A stretch of DNA of 64,000 bases from NCBI RefSeq assembly GCF_005405465.1, contig NZ_BJEC01000002.1, positions 79,049-143,048 on the forward strand. The letters are read 5' to 3'. Made by a program: the position numbers and the translations under genes. Source of the DNA: Weissella thailandensis. Its GTDB lineage: Bacteria; Bacillota; Bacilli; Lactobacillales; Lactobacillaceae. Below the pieces are notes generated by a model. The model was not told where the DNA came from. It did no database searches and saw nothing but the letters and a program-made list of their open reading frames with translations. How positions within the stretch are numbered: position 1 is the stretch's first letter; every line of letters begins with the position of its first letter. Of this stretch, positions 37,992 through 47,056 are shown piece by piece.

Positions 37992-38030
37992 GTTTTTCTC
38001 CTTATACTACTAATACAACGTTTTCACTAA

Positions 38031-38040
38031 TGGTATAGTA
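38031..38040 (+). promoter_or_regulatory. TGGTATA box 1 in the glmS 5' untranslated region
   Basis: TGGTATAGTA lies between the glmS promoter and start codon. It resembles half of the dre operator of NagR/DasR-type GntR repressors (TGGTATAGACCA-like). The right half is not conserved, so the assignment is tentative. Confidence 0.35.
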
Positions 38041-38072
38041 TTTTTTTGTTTATTATTTTAAGTTCAATGACC

Positions 38073-38101
38073 ATTATCACGCGTTGCTTAATATCCGTCA
38101 A
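38073..38101 (-). promoter_or_regulatory. Promoter of glmS
   Basis: Minus-strand TTGACG (38096-38101), 17 bases, GATAAT (38073-38078): each 5 of 6. It predicts a 5' untranslated region of about 75 bases. Confidence 0.65.
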
Positions 38102-38129
38102 TGACTTTATAACGTTTAACATTGTCTTT

Positions 38130-38149
38130 TGGTATAAATTGGTATAGTC
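38130..38149 (+). promoter_or_regulatory. Tandem TGGTATA boxes 2 and 3 upstream of the glmS promoter
   Basis: TGGTATAAAT (38130-38139) and TGGTATAGTC (38140-38149) are adjacent direct repeats with a 10-base period, about one DNA turn, located ~30 bases upstream of the -35 box. The stretch from glmS to the small peptide gene (37992-38303) holds these boxes, the promoter and two hairpins. Confidence 0.4.
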
Positions 38150-38210
38150 TTTGATTCTTGGATTATTTATGCTTAAATCTCCCTTAATTATAGCCGAAGA
38201 TTTTTAGACA

Positions 38211-38243
38211 TAAAAAAACTGGAACATTACCTGTTGTTCCAGT
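38211..38243 (-). terminator. Terminator of the His-rich peptide gene
   Basis: ACTGGAACA (38218-38226) pairs with TGTTCCAGT (38235-38243); seven T residues follow on the minus strand. It has the GGAACA/TGTTCC top. Confidence 0.85.
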
Positions 38244-38256
38244 CTCTTAAATATTC

Positions 38257-38285
38257 AGCTCAAGTGACCAATAGTGGTCAGAGCT
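38257..38285. repeat. Second hairpin downstream of the His-rich peptide gene
   Basis: AGCTC and GAGCT enclose TGACCA-ATAG-TGGTCA. It lies between the peptide stop codon and the terminator and may protect the mRNA 3' end. Confidence 0.5.
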
Positions 38286-38303
38286 CAGTTAATCATCGCC
38301 TAA

Positions 38304-38417
38304 TTAGTGCATATCATGATGATGATGGCACTTATCCGGGTGGCGCTGAATATCCATGTTTTTATATGCACGAACAGCGCGATCAACTTTTTTGTTCAAC
38401 ATATTAATTCCAAACAT
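38304..38417 (-). CDS. 37-residue His-rich peptide, unknown function
   Basis: The frame encodes MFGINMLNKKVDRAVRAYKN and then MDIQRHPDKCHHHHDMH. The first part could form a basic amphipathic helix; the tail with one Cys and six His is a likely metal-binding site (inference). The SD GGGAGG is eight bases from the ATG. The gene has its own promoter (38491-38519), a perfect palindrome in the leader and a strong terminator, so it is an independent short transcript of roughly 270 bases. I do not recognise a family. HPD resembles the J-domain tripeptide, but the context does not fit. Confidence 0.65.
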   Translation of the reverse strand: MFGINMLNKKVDRAVRAYKNMDIQRHPDKCHHHHDMH

Positions 38418-38444
38418 AAATTTACCTCCCTTAGTATTTATTCC

Positions 38445-38473
38445 ATGTAAAGATAGTCTTTACATTTCTGTAA
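38445..38473. promoter_or_regulatory. Palindromic operator or leader hairpin of the His-rich peptide gene
   Basis: ATGTAAAGA-TAG-TCTTTACAT (38445-38465) is a perfect 9-bp inverted repeat. It overlaps a second palindrome, TTACA-TTTC-TGTAA (38460-38473). Both lie 20-40 bases after the predicted transcription start. It could bind a repressor or fold in the RNA. Confidence 0.5.
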
Positions 38474-38490
38474 TATTAACTTGTGGACTA

Positions 38491-38519
38491 ATACTAAACT
38501 ATTTACCTTAAAAAGTCAA
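38491..38519 (-). promoter_or_regulatory. Promoter of the His-rich peptide gene
   Basis: TTGACT (38514-38519), 17 bases, TAGTAT (38491-38496) on the minus strand, right after the amtB stop codon. Confidence 0.6.
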
Positions 38520-38523
38520 TAAA

Positions 38524-39708
38524 TTAAGCATTAACTTCACCATGCAGGTCATAATCCAGTCCATCTTCCTCAATAGCTTCATCAACTCGTAACGGTGTTA
38601 TCAAATTCACCAACTTAGCAATAATGAACGTTAGGATGACAACGGCAATAATCGTTACTAAGATAGCCCCAAGTTGTGTTCCCATGACTTGCCAACTAAC
38701 TGATACACCGGCCAAGGGCTTCGAAGCAAAGACACCTGTTAAGATACCACCAATGACACCACCGACACCATGCAACCCAAATGCATCAAGGGTATCATCA
38801 TAACCCAATCGATATTTCATAACGGTTGTTGCAAAGTAAGCACCAATAGCAACTAGCACGCCCATAAACATGGCACCAACTGGTTGTACAAAGCCAGCAC
38901 CTGGTGTAATAACAACTAGTCCAGCAACACCACCGGAAATTGCCCCGGAAATTCGAACACGCTTGAATAAAATAAAATCAAGAATAACCCATGTCAACAT
39001 TGCAAACGCTGCTGCGATATTAGTATTAGTAAAAGCAACAATGGCTAGCCCATCCGCAGCTAAAGCTGATCCAGCATTAAATCCGAACCATCCAAACCAA
39101 AGCAAGCCACCGCCGATAACCGTTGCCATTAGGTTATTACCAGTTGTGTCAGTATTTACCCGCCGCTTGCCAATCATCAGGGCTAACACCAAACCAGATA
39201 CACCTGATGAAATATGAACCACATCACCACCAGCAAAATCAAGGGCGCCATGTTGGGCTAGAATACCACCACCCCAAATCATGTGTGCCAAAGGTATATA
39301 AACAAGTAACATCCAGGCAATTAGAAATAGGATAAATGACTTAAAGTTCATCCGACCAACTACTGAGCCAGCAATAATGGCCATGGTAATCATCGGGAAC
39401 ATCCCCTGGAAGAGAGCAAATAGGCCGTCAGATATTCCTAAATCACGTGTACTCTTGGTCATCGAAACATCATGTAAAAATGCTGCATCTAGGTTACCAA
39501 TAATTGGGCCTGACCCACTAAATGCTAATGAGTAACCGACTGTAAACCAAATGACGCCACCAACGGCAATTGCAATCATCACCATCGCCAATGTGTTAAC
39601 TGTTGTCCGTGTTTCTGACAAGCCACCATAAAACAATGCCAATCCTGGCACCATCAACCAAACTAACCCTGCGCTAATTAATACCCATGCAACGTCTGCA
39701 CCATTCAT
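38524..39708 (-). CDS. amtB: Ammonium transporter (Amt family)
   Basis: About 394 residues from the ATG at 39708 behind AGGTGAT. Eleven hydrophobic segments are expected, and the Amt signatures DFAGGDVVHISSGVSGLVLA and GFNAGSAL are present. HGVGGVIGGILTGVFA holds the second pore histidine (the first is in DVVHISSG). It conducts ammonium inward. No glnK (PII) gene accompanies it, contrary to the common glnK-amtB pair. Confidence 0.93.
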   Translation of the reverse strand: MNGADVAWVLISAGLVWLMVPGLALFYGGLSETRTTVNTLAMVMIAIAVGGVIWFTVGYSLAFSGSGPIIGNLDAAFLHDVSMTKSTRDLGISDGLFALFQGMFPMITMAIIAGSVVGRMNFKSFILFLIAWMLLVYIPLAHMIWGGGILAQHGALDFAGGDVVHISSGVSGLVLALMIGKRRVNTDTTGNNLMATVIGGGLLWFGWFGFNAGSALAADGLAIVAFTNTNIAAAFAMLTWVILDFILFKRVRISGAISGGVAGLVVITPGAGFVQPVGAMFMGVLVAIGAYFATTVMKYRLGYDDTLDAFGLHGVGGVIGGILTGVFASKPLAGVSVSWQVMGTQLGAILVTIIAVVILTFIIAKLVNLITPLRVDEAIEEDGLDYDLHGEVNA

Positions 39709-39800
39709 TTTTATCACCTGCGCTTTCTTGAAATAATAACATCAGTATAAGCACATATCGAAAGGTCATCATGAATTATGTTAATAATGCTAACATTCAG

Positions 39801-39810
39801 TGGTATAGAC
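39801..39810 (+). promoter_or_regulatory. TGGTATAGAC box between amtB and the LCP gene
   Basis: TGGTATAGACAAA upstream of amtB is the best single match in the window to the NagR/DasR-like half-site seen near glmS. On the minus strand it overlaps a possible -35 (TTGTCT) of amtB. Tentative. Confidence 0.3.
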
Positions 39811-39812
39811 AA

Positions 39813-39851
39813 ATAAAAAAGTAGTTGGAACATTGTTTTGTTCCAACTACT
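39813..39851 (-). terminator. Terminator of the LCP gene
   Basis: Arms 39820-39831 and 39840-39851 form a perfect 12-bp stem, followed on the minus strand by TTTTTTATTT. Confidence 0.85.
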
Positions 39852-39871
39852 TTGTCTCGCACTAAAATATA

Positions 39872-40981
39872 TTAATTTGTTGGTACACCAAGTGAATTCA
39901 TTTCAGACACTGAAACATTACCACCATATAATGGTCCAGTTTTAGCGGATTTTAGATCCAATGATTTACGTAAGACATTTGTTGCCCGTTGTTTCTCATC
40001 ACTCGATACAACTTCAGTCGAACCAGATGACAAACTGTAACTATCTCCTTGAATATTATCATTAGAGATATTGCCAGCTGCCTTCGCATACTTACGAGCA
40101 ATGGTAATCATATCATTGTAAGTTAAGTCAGTTTGCGTTGATGAAGAAACTGAATTTAAGAAGCCAGAGTCCAATAACTTTGTTGGATTATCCTTGGCAG
40201 CTTCGGTAATTCCCTGAAGAACTAATCGCTGACGAGTTTGGCGACCATAGTCGCCCTTCGGATCATCATAACGCATACGCGAAAATGCTAGCGCTGCCTT
40301 ACCATTCATCTTTGAGTATGTTTGCCCATTATGCGAATAAGTACTTGATCCCTCAGTAAAGCTGTAAACATTGTTACCAGTAGCATGGGCTGTGTCTGGG
40401 TTAAAATCAAAGGTTAATGGTGAATTTACTTTTACACCACCAATTTTGTTAACAACCTTCTCCATACCACCCATGTTGACCAAAGCATAATAATCAATTG
40501 GGACATTTAGCCACTTCTGAACAGTCTTAATCGTTGTGGCTGCTGAGCCATATGAATAAGCCGAGTTGATTTTTTGTGGGAATGTATTTTCATAACCATC
40601 AATCGCAATCAACGTATCACGAGGAATTGACATAATCGTTGTTTTATTTGTTTTTGGATTGATTGTCAAAACCATCATAGAATCGGTACGACCTTTATAA
40701 TTACGATTTAATTCCCCCGTATCGGTACCCAATAACAAAATTGAAATGGGCTTACCCTTCTTAAGAACACCTGAAACGTCACGTGCTTTTTTGATATTCG
40801 GCGCAACATAGGCCTTATCAACAGCACCTTTGGTTTGCATGTATGCATAACCAAATAAACCAGCTACCGCTAATATCAATAATAACAAAATGCTTAGAAT
40901 CGTATTTCGTACCTTATGCGATTTCTTTTTGCCTTTTTTATTATTACGTGTTGAGCGAGATACTTTTTGCTCGTCATCCAT
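39872..40981 (-). CDS. LytR-CpsA-Psr (LCP) family protein
   Basis: 369 residues: basic cytoplasmic N-terminus (KKGKKKSHKVRN), one membrane segment (about 27-49), then the extracellular LCP domain with ILLLGTDTGELNRNYKGRTD, TIMSIPRDTLIAIDGY and the later DYGRQTRQRLVLQG. LCP enzymes attach polymers such as teichoic acids or polysaccharides from lipid carriers to peptidoglycan. SD AGGGAGGATAG. Its substrate is not evident; no glycan-synthesis cluster is adjacent. Confidence 0.9.
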   Translation of the reverse strand: MDDEQKVSRSTRNNKKGKKKSHKVRNTILSILLLLILAVAGLFGYAYMQTKGAVDKAYVAPNIKKARDVSGVLKKGKPISILLLGTDTGELNRNYKGRTDSMMVLTINPKTNKTTIMSIPRDTLIAIDGYENTFPQKINSAYSYGSAATTIKTVQKWLNVPIDYYALVNMGGMEKVVNKIGGVKVNSPLTFDFNPDTAHATGNNVYSFTEGSSTYSHNGQTYSKMNGKAALAFSRMRYDDPKGDYGRQTRQRLVLQGITEAAKDNPTKLLDSGFLNSVSSSTQTDLTYNDMITIARKYAKAAGNISNDNIQGDSYSLSSGSTEVVSSDEKQRATNVLRKSLDLKSAKTGPLYGGNVSVSEMNSLGVPTN

Positions 40982-41123
40982 GAGCTATCCTCCCTAATTG
41001 CCACCTATAAAAATTGCTGGCATTCCTACTCCTGAAAACAGGCGTTATTTTGTGTAGTATATTCCACCTATAAAGCATTATACACAAATAAATCGTTAAA
41101 TAAGCAATGAATTTATTAAGAAA

Positions 41124-41160
41124 TAAAAAAGAATTGAGAACAATTGTCCCCAATTCTTTT
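41124..41160 (-). terminator. Terminator of the frr transcript
   Basis: AAGAATTGGGGACAATTG / CAATTGTTCTCAATTC hairpin with T-run TTTTTTATTT on the minus strand, right after frr. Confidence 0.8.
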
Positions 41161-41177
41161 TGGAAATTAATTATTAA

Positions 41178-41735
41178 CTAAATCGTCAACAATTCTTTTT
41201 CTTTATCAGCAGCAATCTCGTCAACATTCTTAATAGCAGCATCGGTTGCTTTTTGAATGTTATCTTCAACGCTATGTGCTTCATCTTCAGACAAGTCGTT
41301 GTTCTTTAATGCCTTTTTAGCATCATCCATCGCATCACGACGAACATTTCGAACGGCGACCTTTGCTTTTTCTGATTCTGCTTTAACTTCTTTAGCTAAG
41401 TCTTTACGAGTTTCCTCAGTTAATGCAGGAATAACCAGACGAATGACTGAACCATCGTTTGCTGGTGTTAATCCCAAATCAGAAGCAAAAATAGCTTGCT
41501 CAATTCCTTTTAAAGCTGTCTTATCAAAAGGTGTGATCAACAATACACGTGCTTCAGGTACCGTTACCGATGCTAATTGATTAAGTGGTGTCTCTGCCCC
41601 ATAGTATTCTGCCGTAATATTACGTAGAATTGATGGATTAGCAACACCTGCACGGATGTTACCTAACTCACGACGTAATGCATCGCCAGCTTTGTCCATA
41701 CGTTCTTTTGCTGATTCAATAATTGCATTAGCCAT
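41178..41735 (-). CDS. frr: Ribosome recycling factor
   Basis: 185 residues. Typical RRF start region ([20 protein letters not shown]), [10 protein letters not shown] and the conserved [20 protein letters not shown]. With EF-G it splits the post-termination ribosome. Length is standard. It follows pyrH by 4 bases and shares its message; SD is the GGAGGTAGA at the end of pyrH. Confidence 0.97.
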   Translation of the reverse strand: MANAIIESAKERMDKAGDALRRELGNIRAGVANPSILRNITAEYYGAETPLNQLASVTVPEARVLLITPFDKTALKGIEQAIFASDLGLTPANDGSVIRLVIPALTEETRKDLAKEVKAESEKAKVAVRNVRRDAMDDAKKALKNNDLSEDEAHSVEDNIQKATDAAIKNVDEIAADKEKELLTI

Positions 41736-41739
41736 AATT

Positions 41740-43364
<1,625 letters not shown>

Positions 43365-43483
43365 TTTATGGTCTCCTTGTATATGCTAAATCTTATCTCA
43401 ACTAGTATACACGAAAATATGTTGATTTTCTATACACTTATTAGATATCTAGTACCATTTTACATGAGTTTTGCCTAGAGCGC

Positions 43484-43520
43484 AAAAAAAGCTTATTCCC
43501 ATAATAGGAATAAGCTTTTT
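43484..43520 (-). terminator. Terminator between rpsB and tsf
   Basis: AAAAGCTTATTCC-loop-GGAATAAGCTTT is followed by seven T residues on the minus strand, 20 bases after the rpsB stop. It should partly or fully uncouple rpsB from tsf. Confidence 0.85.
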
Positions 43521-43539
43521 GTCACTTAGCAAAAGATAA

Positions 43540-44316
43540 TTAGTTCTTCTTACCTTCTACAAGGTCAGTTAATTCTTCGATTGATGCAGGCTTGTCACCT
43601 TCAGCTGCAAATTCAGCTTCATCAACAGAATCTTCACCTTGGTTACCTTCGATGATAGCATCTGCCATCTTTGAAGTAATCAAACGTACGGCACGGATTG
43701 CATCATCGTTTGATGGAATCTTAACGTCAATTTGATCAGGGTCAGCATTAGTGTCGACCATAGCCACGATAGGAATGTTCAACTTGTGTGCTTCTTGCAC
43801 AGCCAATTGTTCCTTGTGAGGATCAACGATGAACATCAAATCAGGAATCTTAGGCATATCAGCAATACCACCCAAGAACTTGTCCAACTTCTCACGTTGC
43901 TTGATTAGCAAAGAAACTTCCTTCTTTGGCAAACGTTCGAAAGTACCGTCGTCTTCCATTGCACGCAATTCCTTTAGACGGGCAATACGAGCTTGGATAG
44001 TCTTCCAGTTAGTCAAAGTTCCACCTAACCAACGGTGGTTAACGTAGAACATGTTTGCACGAGTTGCTTCTTCAGCAATTGAGTCTTGTGCTTGCTTCTT
44101 AGTACCAACGAACAATACCGTTGCACCATCAGCAGCTGCATCGCGAACATAGTTATATGCTTGGTCAACCAACTTAACTGTCTTTTGCAAATCGATAATG
44201 TAAATGCCGTTACGTTCCGTAAAGATGTAATCTGACATCTTTGGGTTCCAGCGACGAGTTTGGTGTCCGAAGTGTACACCAGCTTCAAGCAATTGCTTCA
44301 TTGAGATTACTGCCAT
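43540..44316 (-). CDS. rpsB: 30S ribosomal protein S2
   Basis: 258 residues from the ATG at 44316 ([20 protein letters not shown]), behind TTGGAGGC; the frame is open upstream but without support. [12 protein letters not shown] and [10 protein letters not shown] are family signatures; the C-terminal ~35 residues are an acidic extension. It is a structural part of the small subunit body-head region. A structured leader lies upstream. Confidence 0.97.
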   Translation of the reverse strand: MAVISMKQLLEAGVHFGHQTRRWNPKMSDYIFTERNGIYIIDLQKTVKLVDQAYNYVRDAAADGATVLFVGTKKQAQDSIAEEATRANMFYVNHRWLGGTLTNWKTIQARIARLKELRAMEDDGTFERLPKKEVSLLIKQREKLDKFLGGIADMPKIPDLMFIVDPHKEQLAVQEAHKLNIPIVAMVDTNADPDQIDVKIPSNDDAIRAVRLITSKMADAIIEGNQGEDSVDEAEFAAEGDKPASIEELTDLVEGKKN

Positions 44317-44324
44317 GAGTATCT

Positions 44325-44430
44325 GCCTCCAAATGTTTTTTCCACCTAGCCTCGCATGTAGCCTGGCGACCCGGTAAAGGGGCACCCGTCAAACTATTGA
44401 GAACTAGTGCGTATTTTTTTGGTATAAAAC
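44325..44430 (-). ncRNA. Candidate structured leader of rpsB
   Basis: The ~110 bases before rpsB are locally GC-rich. On the minus strand GGGTGCCCCTTTACCGGGT followed by CGCCAGGC can fold into at least one hairpin, and CTACATGCGAGGCTAGGTGG follows before the SD. A ribosomal-protein autoregulatory leader is a plausible reading; I do not recognise it as a known Rfam class. Confidence 0.4.
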
Positions 44431-44464
44431 CAATAACTAATGTTACTCACTTTCACGCAATATG

Positions 44465-44752
44465 TCAATTAAAAGTTTTCTTAGCAAGTGATACACCATG
44501 ATTTTGCAAAAAGTGTTCTTTCTGCTTACGAGTTAATTTTTTAAACATCGCTTCTGCATGTAACGCATCGTGTTTCGTGGTAAATGCTTCAGCGTAAACA
44601 AGTGTTAATGGATGCCGTTTAGCGGGCCTCGTAAATTTAGCACCCTTACCTGCTTCATGCGTTGCAAGTCTTTTACCGACATCGTCCGTAAAACCACAAT
44701 ACAACATATTATCTGCTGTTAACAGGACATACATGTAGTAAGGTTTATTCAT
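44465..44752 (-). CDS. GIY-YIG domain protein, YazA-like
   Basis: 95 residues from the ATG at 44752 (MNKPYYMYVLLTADNMLYCG). The GIY-YIG pattern reads YVLLTADNMLYCGFTDDVGK with the catalytic Arg in KRLATHEAGKGAKFTR. It overlaps the end of the upstream methyltransferase gene by 8 bases, the same pairing as yabB-yazA of B. subtilis. A nuclease fold is certain, the physiological target is not known. Confidence 0.85.
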   Translation of the reverse strand: MNKPYYMYVLLTADNMLYCGFTDDVGKRLATHEAGKGAKFTRPAKRHPLTLVYAEAFTTKHDALHAEAMFKKLTRKQKEHFLQNHGVSLAKKTFN

Positions 44753-45509
44753 GCTGCTGACGCCCTTCATAGATTGACCAGACGGCATCTGTATAAGTAT
44801 CATCGGCATTATGCGTCACAATTGGTGGTAAAATTTTGGCCCCAGTCAACTTGCCATCTTTGATTGCATCAATCAATACAATATTGGCTGCTTCACCCAC
44901 TTTAGGATAAACAAATTGAATCTGTTTAGGTGATAAATGATTTTTCTGTAATGACGCTAAAATTTCAAATAAGCGATCTGGTCGATGAACCATAAAAAAA
45001 TGGGCTTTGTTCTTCAACAACTTTTTTGCCGTATATGTGACCAGGTCCAAATCTGCCATCAATTCATGCCGGGCAATGGCATAATATTTATTTTCGTGCA
45101 TGACCGTATGATCATTATCTACCGTAAAGTAAGGCGGATTTGATACCACCATATCTGCTGACCCTGGACGAATATCACTAAAAATATCCCGCATGTCAGC
45201 ATTCATAATTTGAATTTTATCAGTCAAATCGTTCATTTTAACCGATCGCTGCGCCATATCGGCTAGACGTTCCTGAATTTCTACGCCAACAATTTGACCA
45301 GCAAGCTTGTGCGCCATAAACAATGACACAGCGCCATTGCCAGCACCAAGATCAACGGTTAACCCCCGGCCATTCTTACGTGGTTCAGCAAAGTTAGCTA
45401 GTAATACGGCATCCAGTGAAAATGAAAAGACCGATTTACTTTGAATAATATGTACGTCATCGTTATATAACATATCGATACGTTCGTCAGGTAACAGTTC
45501 AACTTTCAT
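44745..45509 (-). CDS. tRNA1(Val) (adenine37-N6)-methyltransferase-like protein
   Basis: 254 residues. SAM motif I VDLGAGNGAVSLFMA and catalytic VVSNPPYF, the N6-adenine methyltransferase signature. It is the YabB/TrmN6-type enzyme, probably modifying a tRNA. The ATG at 45509 follows AAGGAGAA. It forms a two-gene unit with the GIY-YIG gene. Confidence 0.85.
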   Translation of the reverse strand: MKVELLPDERIDMLYNDDVHIIQSKSVFSFSLDAVLLANFAEPRKNGRGLTVDLGAGNGAVSLFMAHKLAGQIVGVEIQERLADMAQRSVKMNDLTDKIQIMNADMRDIFSDIRPGSADMVVSNPPYFTVDNDHTVMHENKYYAIARHELMADLDLVTYTAKKLLKNKAHFFMVHRPDRLFEILASLQKNHLSPKQIQFVYPKVGEAANIVLIDAIKDGKLTGAKILPPIVTHNADDTYTDAVWSIYEGRQQHE

Positions 45510-45596
45510 AATTTCTTCTCCTTATGTTGTCTCCGTTTGCCAAAAGCGCCTACTGTGTGGGATAATAAGGCGTTATTATTAGGGAGGATGAACAAC

Positions 45597-46238
45597 ATGT
45601 TCTATTCATTCATACGTTATGTCGTTGCAGGAATCGTTTGGCTGATCAACGGTCGTTACAAACTGCTGGGCACAGACAAACTACCTGAGGGCAACTATAT
45701 TTTAGTGGGTCCACACCGTACTTGGTGGGAACCCTTATTCTTCGCTCTGGCAGGTCGGCCACGTAAATTTAGTTTTATGGCTAAAAAAGAGCTTTTCAAG
45801 AACCCTATTTTACGCTGGATTCTTGTCCATGCCAATGCTTTTTCGGTCGATCGTGACCATCCAGGTCCATCAGCAATCAAAACACCAGTAAAGAACCTAA
45901 AGAAGACCGAACTAAGTCTAATCATGTTCCCATCTGGTAGTCGCCATTCCGAAGAAATGAAAGGTGGCGCACTAATGATTGCAAAGCTTTCTGGTGCACC
46001 TTTAGTACCAATTGTCTACCAAGGACCGGTAAAGTTTTCAGGCTTATTCAAGCGTAAAAATGTCACGATGGCATTTGGTGACCCCATTTATGTTGATAAA
46101 CGTGTCAAGATAAACGAAGAAACCACAGCTGAGTTAGGTGATAATTTACAAACTGCCTTTGATAAGTTGGATGATGAAATTGATCCTGATTGGGTTTACG
46201 TTGATCCAAATCCAAAGAAAAAAACTGAAATTAAGTAA
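45597..46238 (+). CDS. plsC: 1-acyl-sn-glycerol-3-phosphate acyltransferase PlsC
   Basis: 213 residues from the ATG at 45597, nine bases after AGGGAGG. N-terminal hydrophobic helix (about 3-18), then the acyltransferase motifs: PHRTWWEP (the HX4D box reads HX4E), FSVDRDHPGPSA, FPSGSRHS (in place of FPEGTRS) and PLVPIVYQGP. It transfers the second fatty acid to make phosphatidic acid at the membrane. The motif changes are conservative, so an active enzyme is likely. Confidence 0.88.
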   Translation: MFYSFIRYVVAGIVWLINGRYKLLGTDKLPEGNYILVGPHRTWWEPLFFALAGRPRKFSFMAKKELFKNPILRWILVHANAFSVDRDHPGPSAIKTPVKNLKKTELSLIMFPSGSRHSEEMKGGALMIAKLSGAPLVPIVYQGPVKFSGLFKRKNVTMAFGDPIYVDKRVKINEETTAELGDNLQTAFDKLDDEIDPDWVYVDPNPKKKTEIK

Positions 46239-46245
46239 AAATTTC

Positions 46246-46304
46246 AATAAATAAGTAACGGGGCTGGAACACTGATTTTGTTCCAGCCCCGTTACTTATT
46301 TATT
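46246..46304. terminator. Very long bidirectional terminator after plsC
   Basis: A perfect 26-bp inverted repeat (46246-46271 with 46279-46304) with a 7-nt loop. AT-rich base, GC-rich GGGGCTGGAACA top. It separates converging genes. Confidence 0.9.
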
Positions 46305-46315
46305 AATTATAATAA

Positions 46316-46348
46316 TAAAAAAAGCTGAGCATTTATAACTCAACTTTT
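46316..46348 (-). terminator. Terminator of yneF
   Basis: AAAGTTGAG-loop-CTCAGCTTT with seven T residues on the minus strand, just after the yneF stop. Confidence 0.7.
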
Positions 46349-46357
46349 TATCGCCAC

Positions 46358-46594
46358 TTACTTCTTTTTTGAAGAAGTTTGTGCTTGATTCTTCATTTGT
46401 GCCATCATTTGGTTCAAGCGCTTTTGTGAAGGCTTTTGCCCCATTGATGACATCATAGATTTCATCATTTCTTCTGAAATTGGCGGATTGTTCTTAATGT
46501 ACGTCTCCATTGAGCGACGTGCGATGAAGAAACCAGCGACAGCGCCAACTATCGCGGCAAGAACGACAATAAAAATCCAAACTGTTGTGCTCAT
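46358..46594 (-). CDS. yneF: YneF-family (UPF0154) small membrane protein
   Basis: 78 residues: one N-terminal membrane helix (WIFIVVLAAIVGAVAGFFIA), then a cytoplasmic part with NNPPISEEMMKSMMSSMGQK and a Lys/Gln-rich tail. That is the UPF0154 pattern. Function unknown. SD GGAGTAATAAA. Confidence 0.85.
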   Translation of the reverse strand: MSTTVWIFIVVLAAIVGAVAGFFIARRSMETYIKNNPPISEEMMKSMMSSMGQKPSQKRLNQMMAQMKNQAQTSSKKK

Positions 46595-46666
46595 TTTATT
46601 ACTCCAAAATTATATTCAAGTACCATTATAGCGAACTATCCGCTATTTGACTAGCTGCCTGAACAA

Positions 46667-46921
46667 TTAATTACCGCGTAATCCCTTATCACGCTGAATC
46701 TTTTTCACCTTTTCAGGGGTTACTTCTTTACCATTCTCATCATAAACTTGTAGCATTTCTACTTGAGAACGGAAAGACTTTCTAAAATTATCCAAAAATT
46801 CAGCCCGCAAATCCGCACGTTCCGCAACTTCATCCTCTGTTAATCCCTCTGGAGATTTTGCTTTTGCGGCTAGTTCGTTAATTCGTGAACGAACAGCCAT
46901 CATGTGATCTGTCTCAGCCAT
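46667..46921 (-). CDS. DUF896 (YnzC-like) protein
   Basis: 84 residues from the ATG at 46921 behind AAAGGTGG. The helical hairpin with RINELAAKAKSPEGLTEDEV and the FRKSFRSQVEMLQVYDENGK stretch is typical of DUF896/UPF0291. In B. subtilis the relative YneB/YnzC region is near lexA; the same neighbourhood is kept here. Function unknown. Confidence 0.85.
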   Translation of the reverse strand: MAETDHMMAVRSRINELAAKAKSPEGLTEDEVAERADLRAEFLDNFRKSFRSQVEMLQVYDENGKEVTPEKVKKIQRDKGLRGN

Positions 46922-46987
46922 GTTATTTCCACCTTTTTTTGAATTTAATGTTACCATTTTAACATATTTTACTGAAGAATATTCAGG

Positions 46988-47026
46988 TTAACTAATGTTT
47001 CCGCAACCAGATATTTATCGTACAAT
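46988..47026 (+). promoter_or_regulatory. lexA promoter with a weak DinR-like box
   Basis: TACAAT (47021-47026) is a good -10; the -35 17 bases upstream (TTTCCG) is poor. TTAACTAATGTTTC (46988-47001) contains AAC-N4-GTT, the inner part of the LexA/DinR operator GAACN4GTTC, and overlaps the -35. Autoregulation is plausible but the box is degenerate. Confidence 0.4.
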
Positions 47027-47056
47027 ATTCTTTAATGACAAAGGAGCTACCCACAT

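Noticed and set aside
37992..38160. glmS ribozyme
   Set aside because: The conserved ribozyme core was not found; the leader is AT-rich with promoter and boxes only.
38383..38417. J-domain relation of the small peptide because of HPD
   Set aside because: The peptide is too short for a J domain and lacks its helices; the tripeptide is probably chance.
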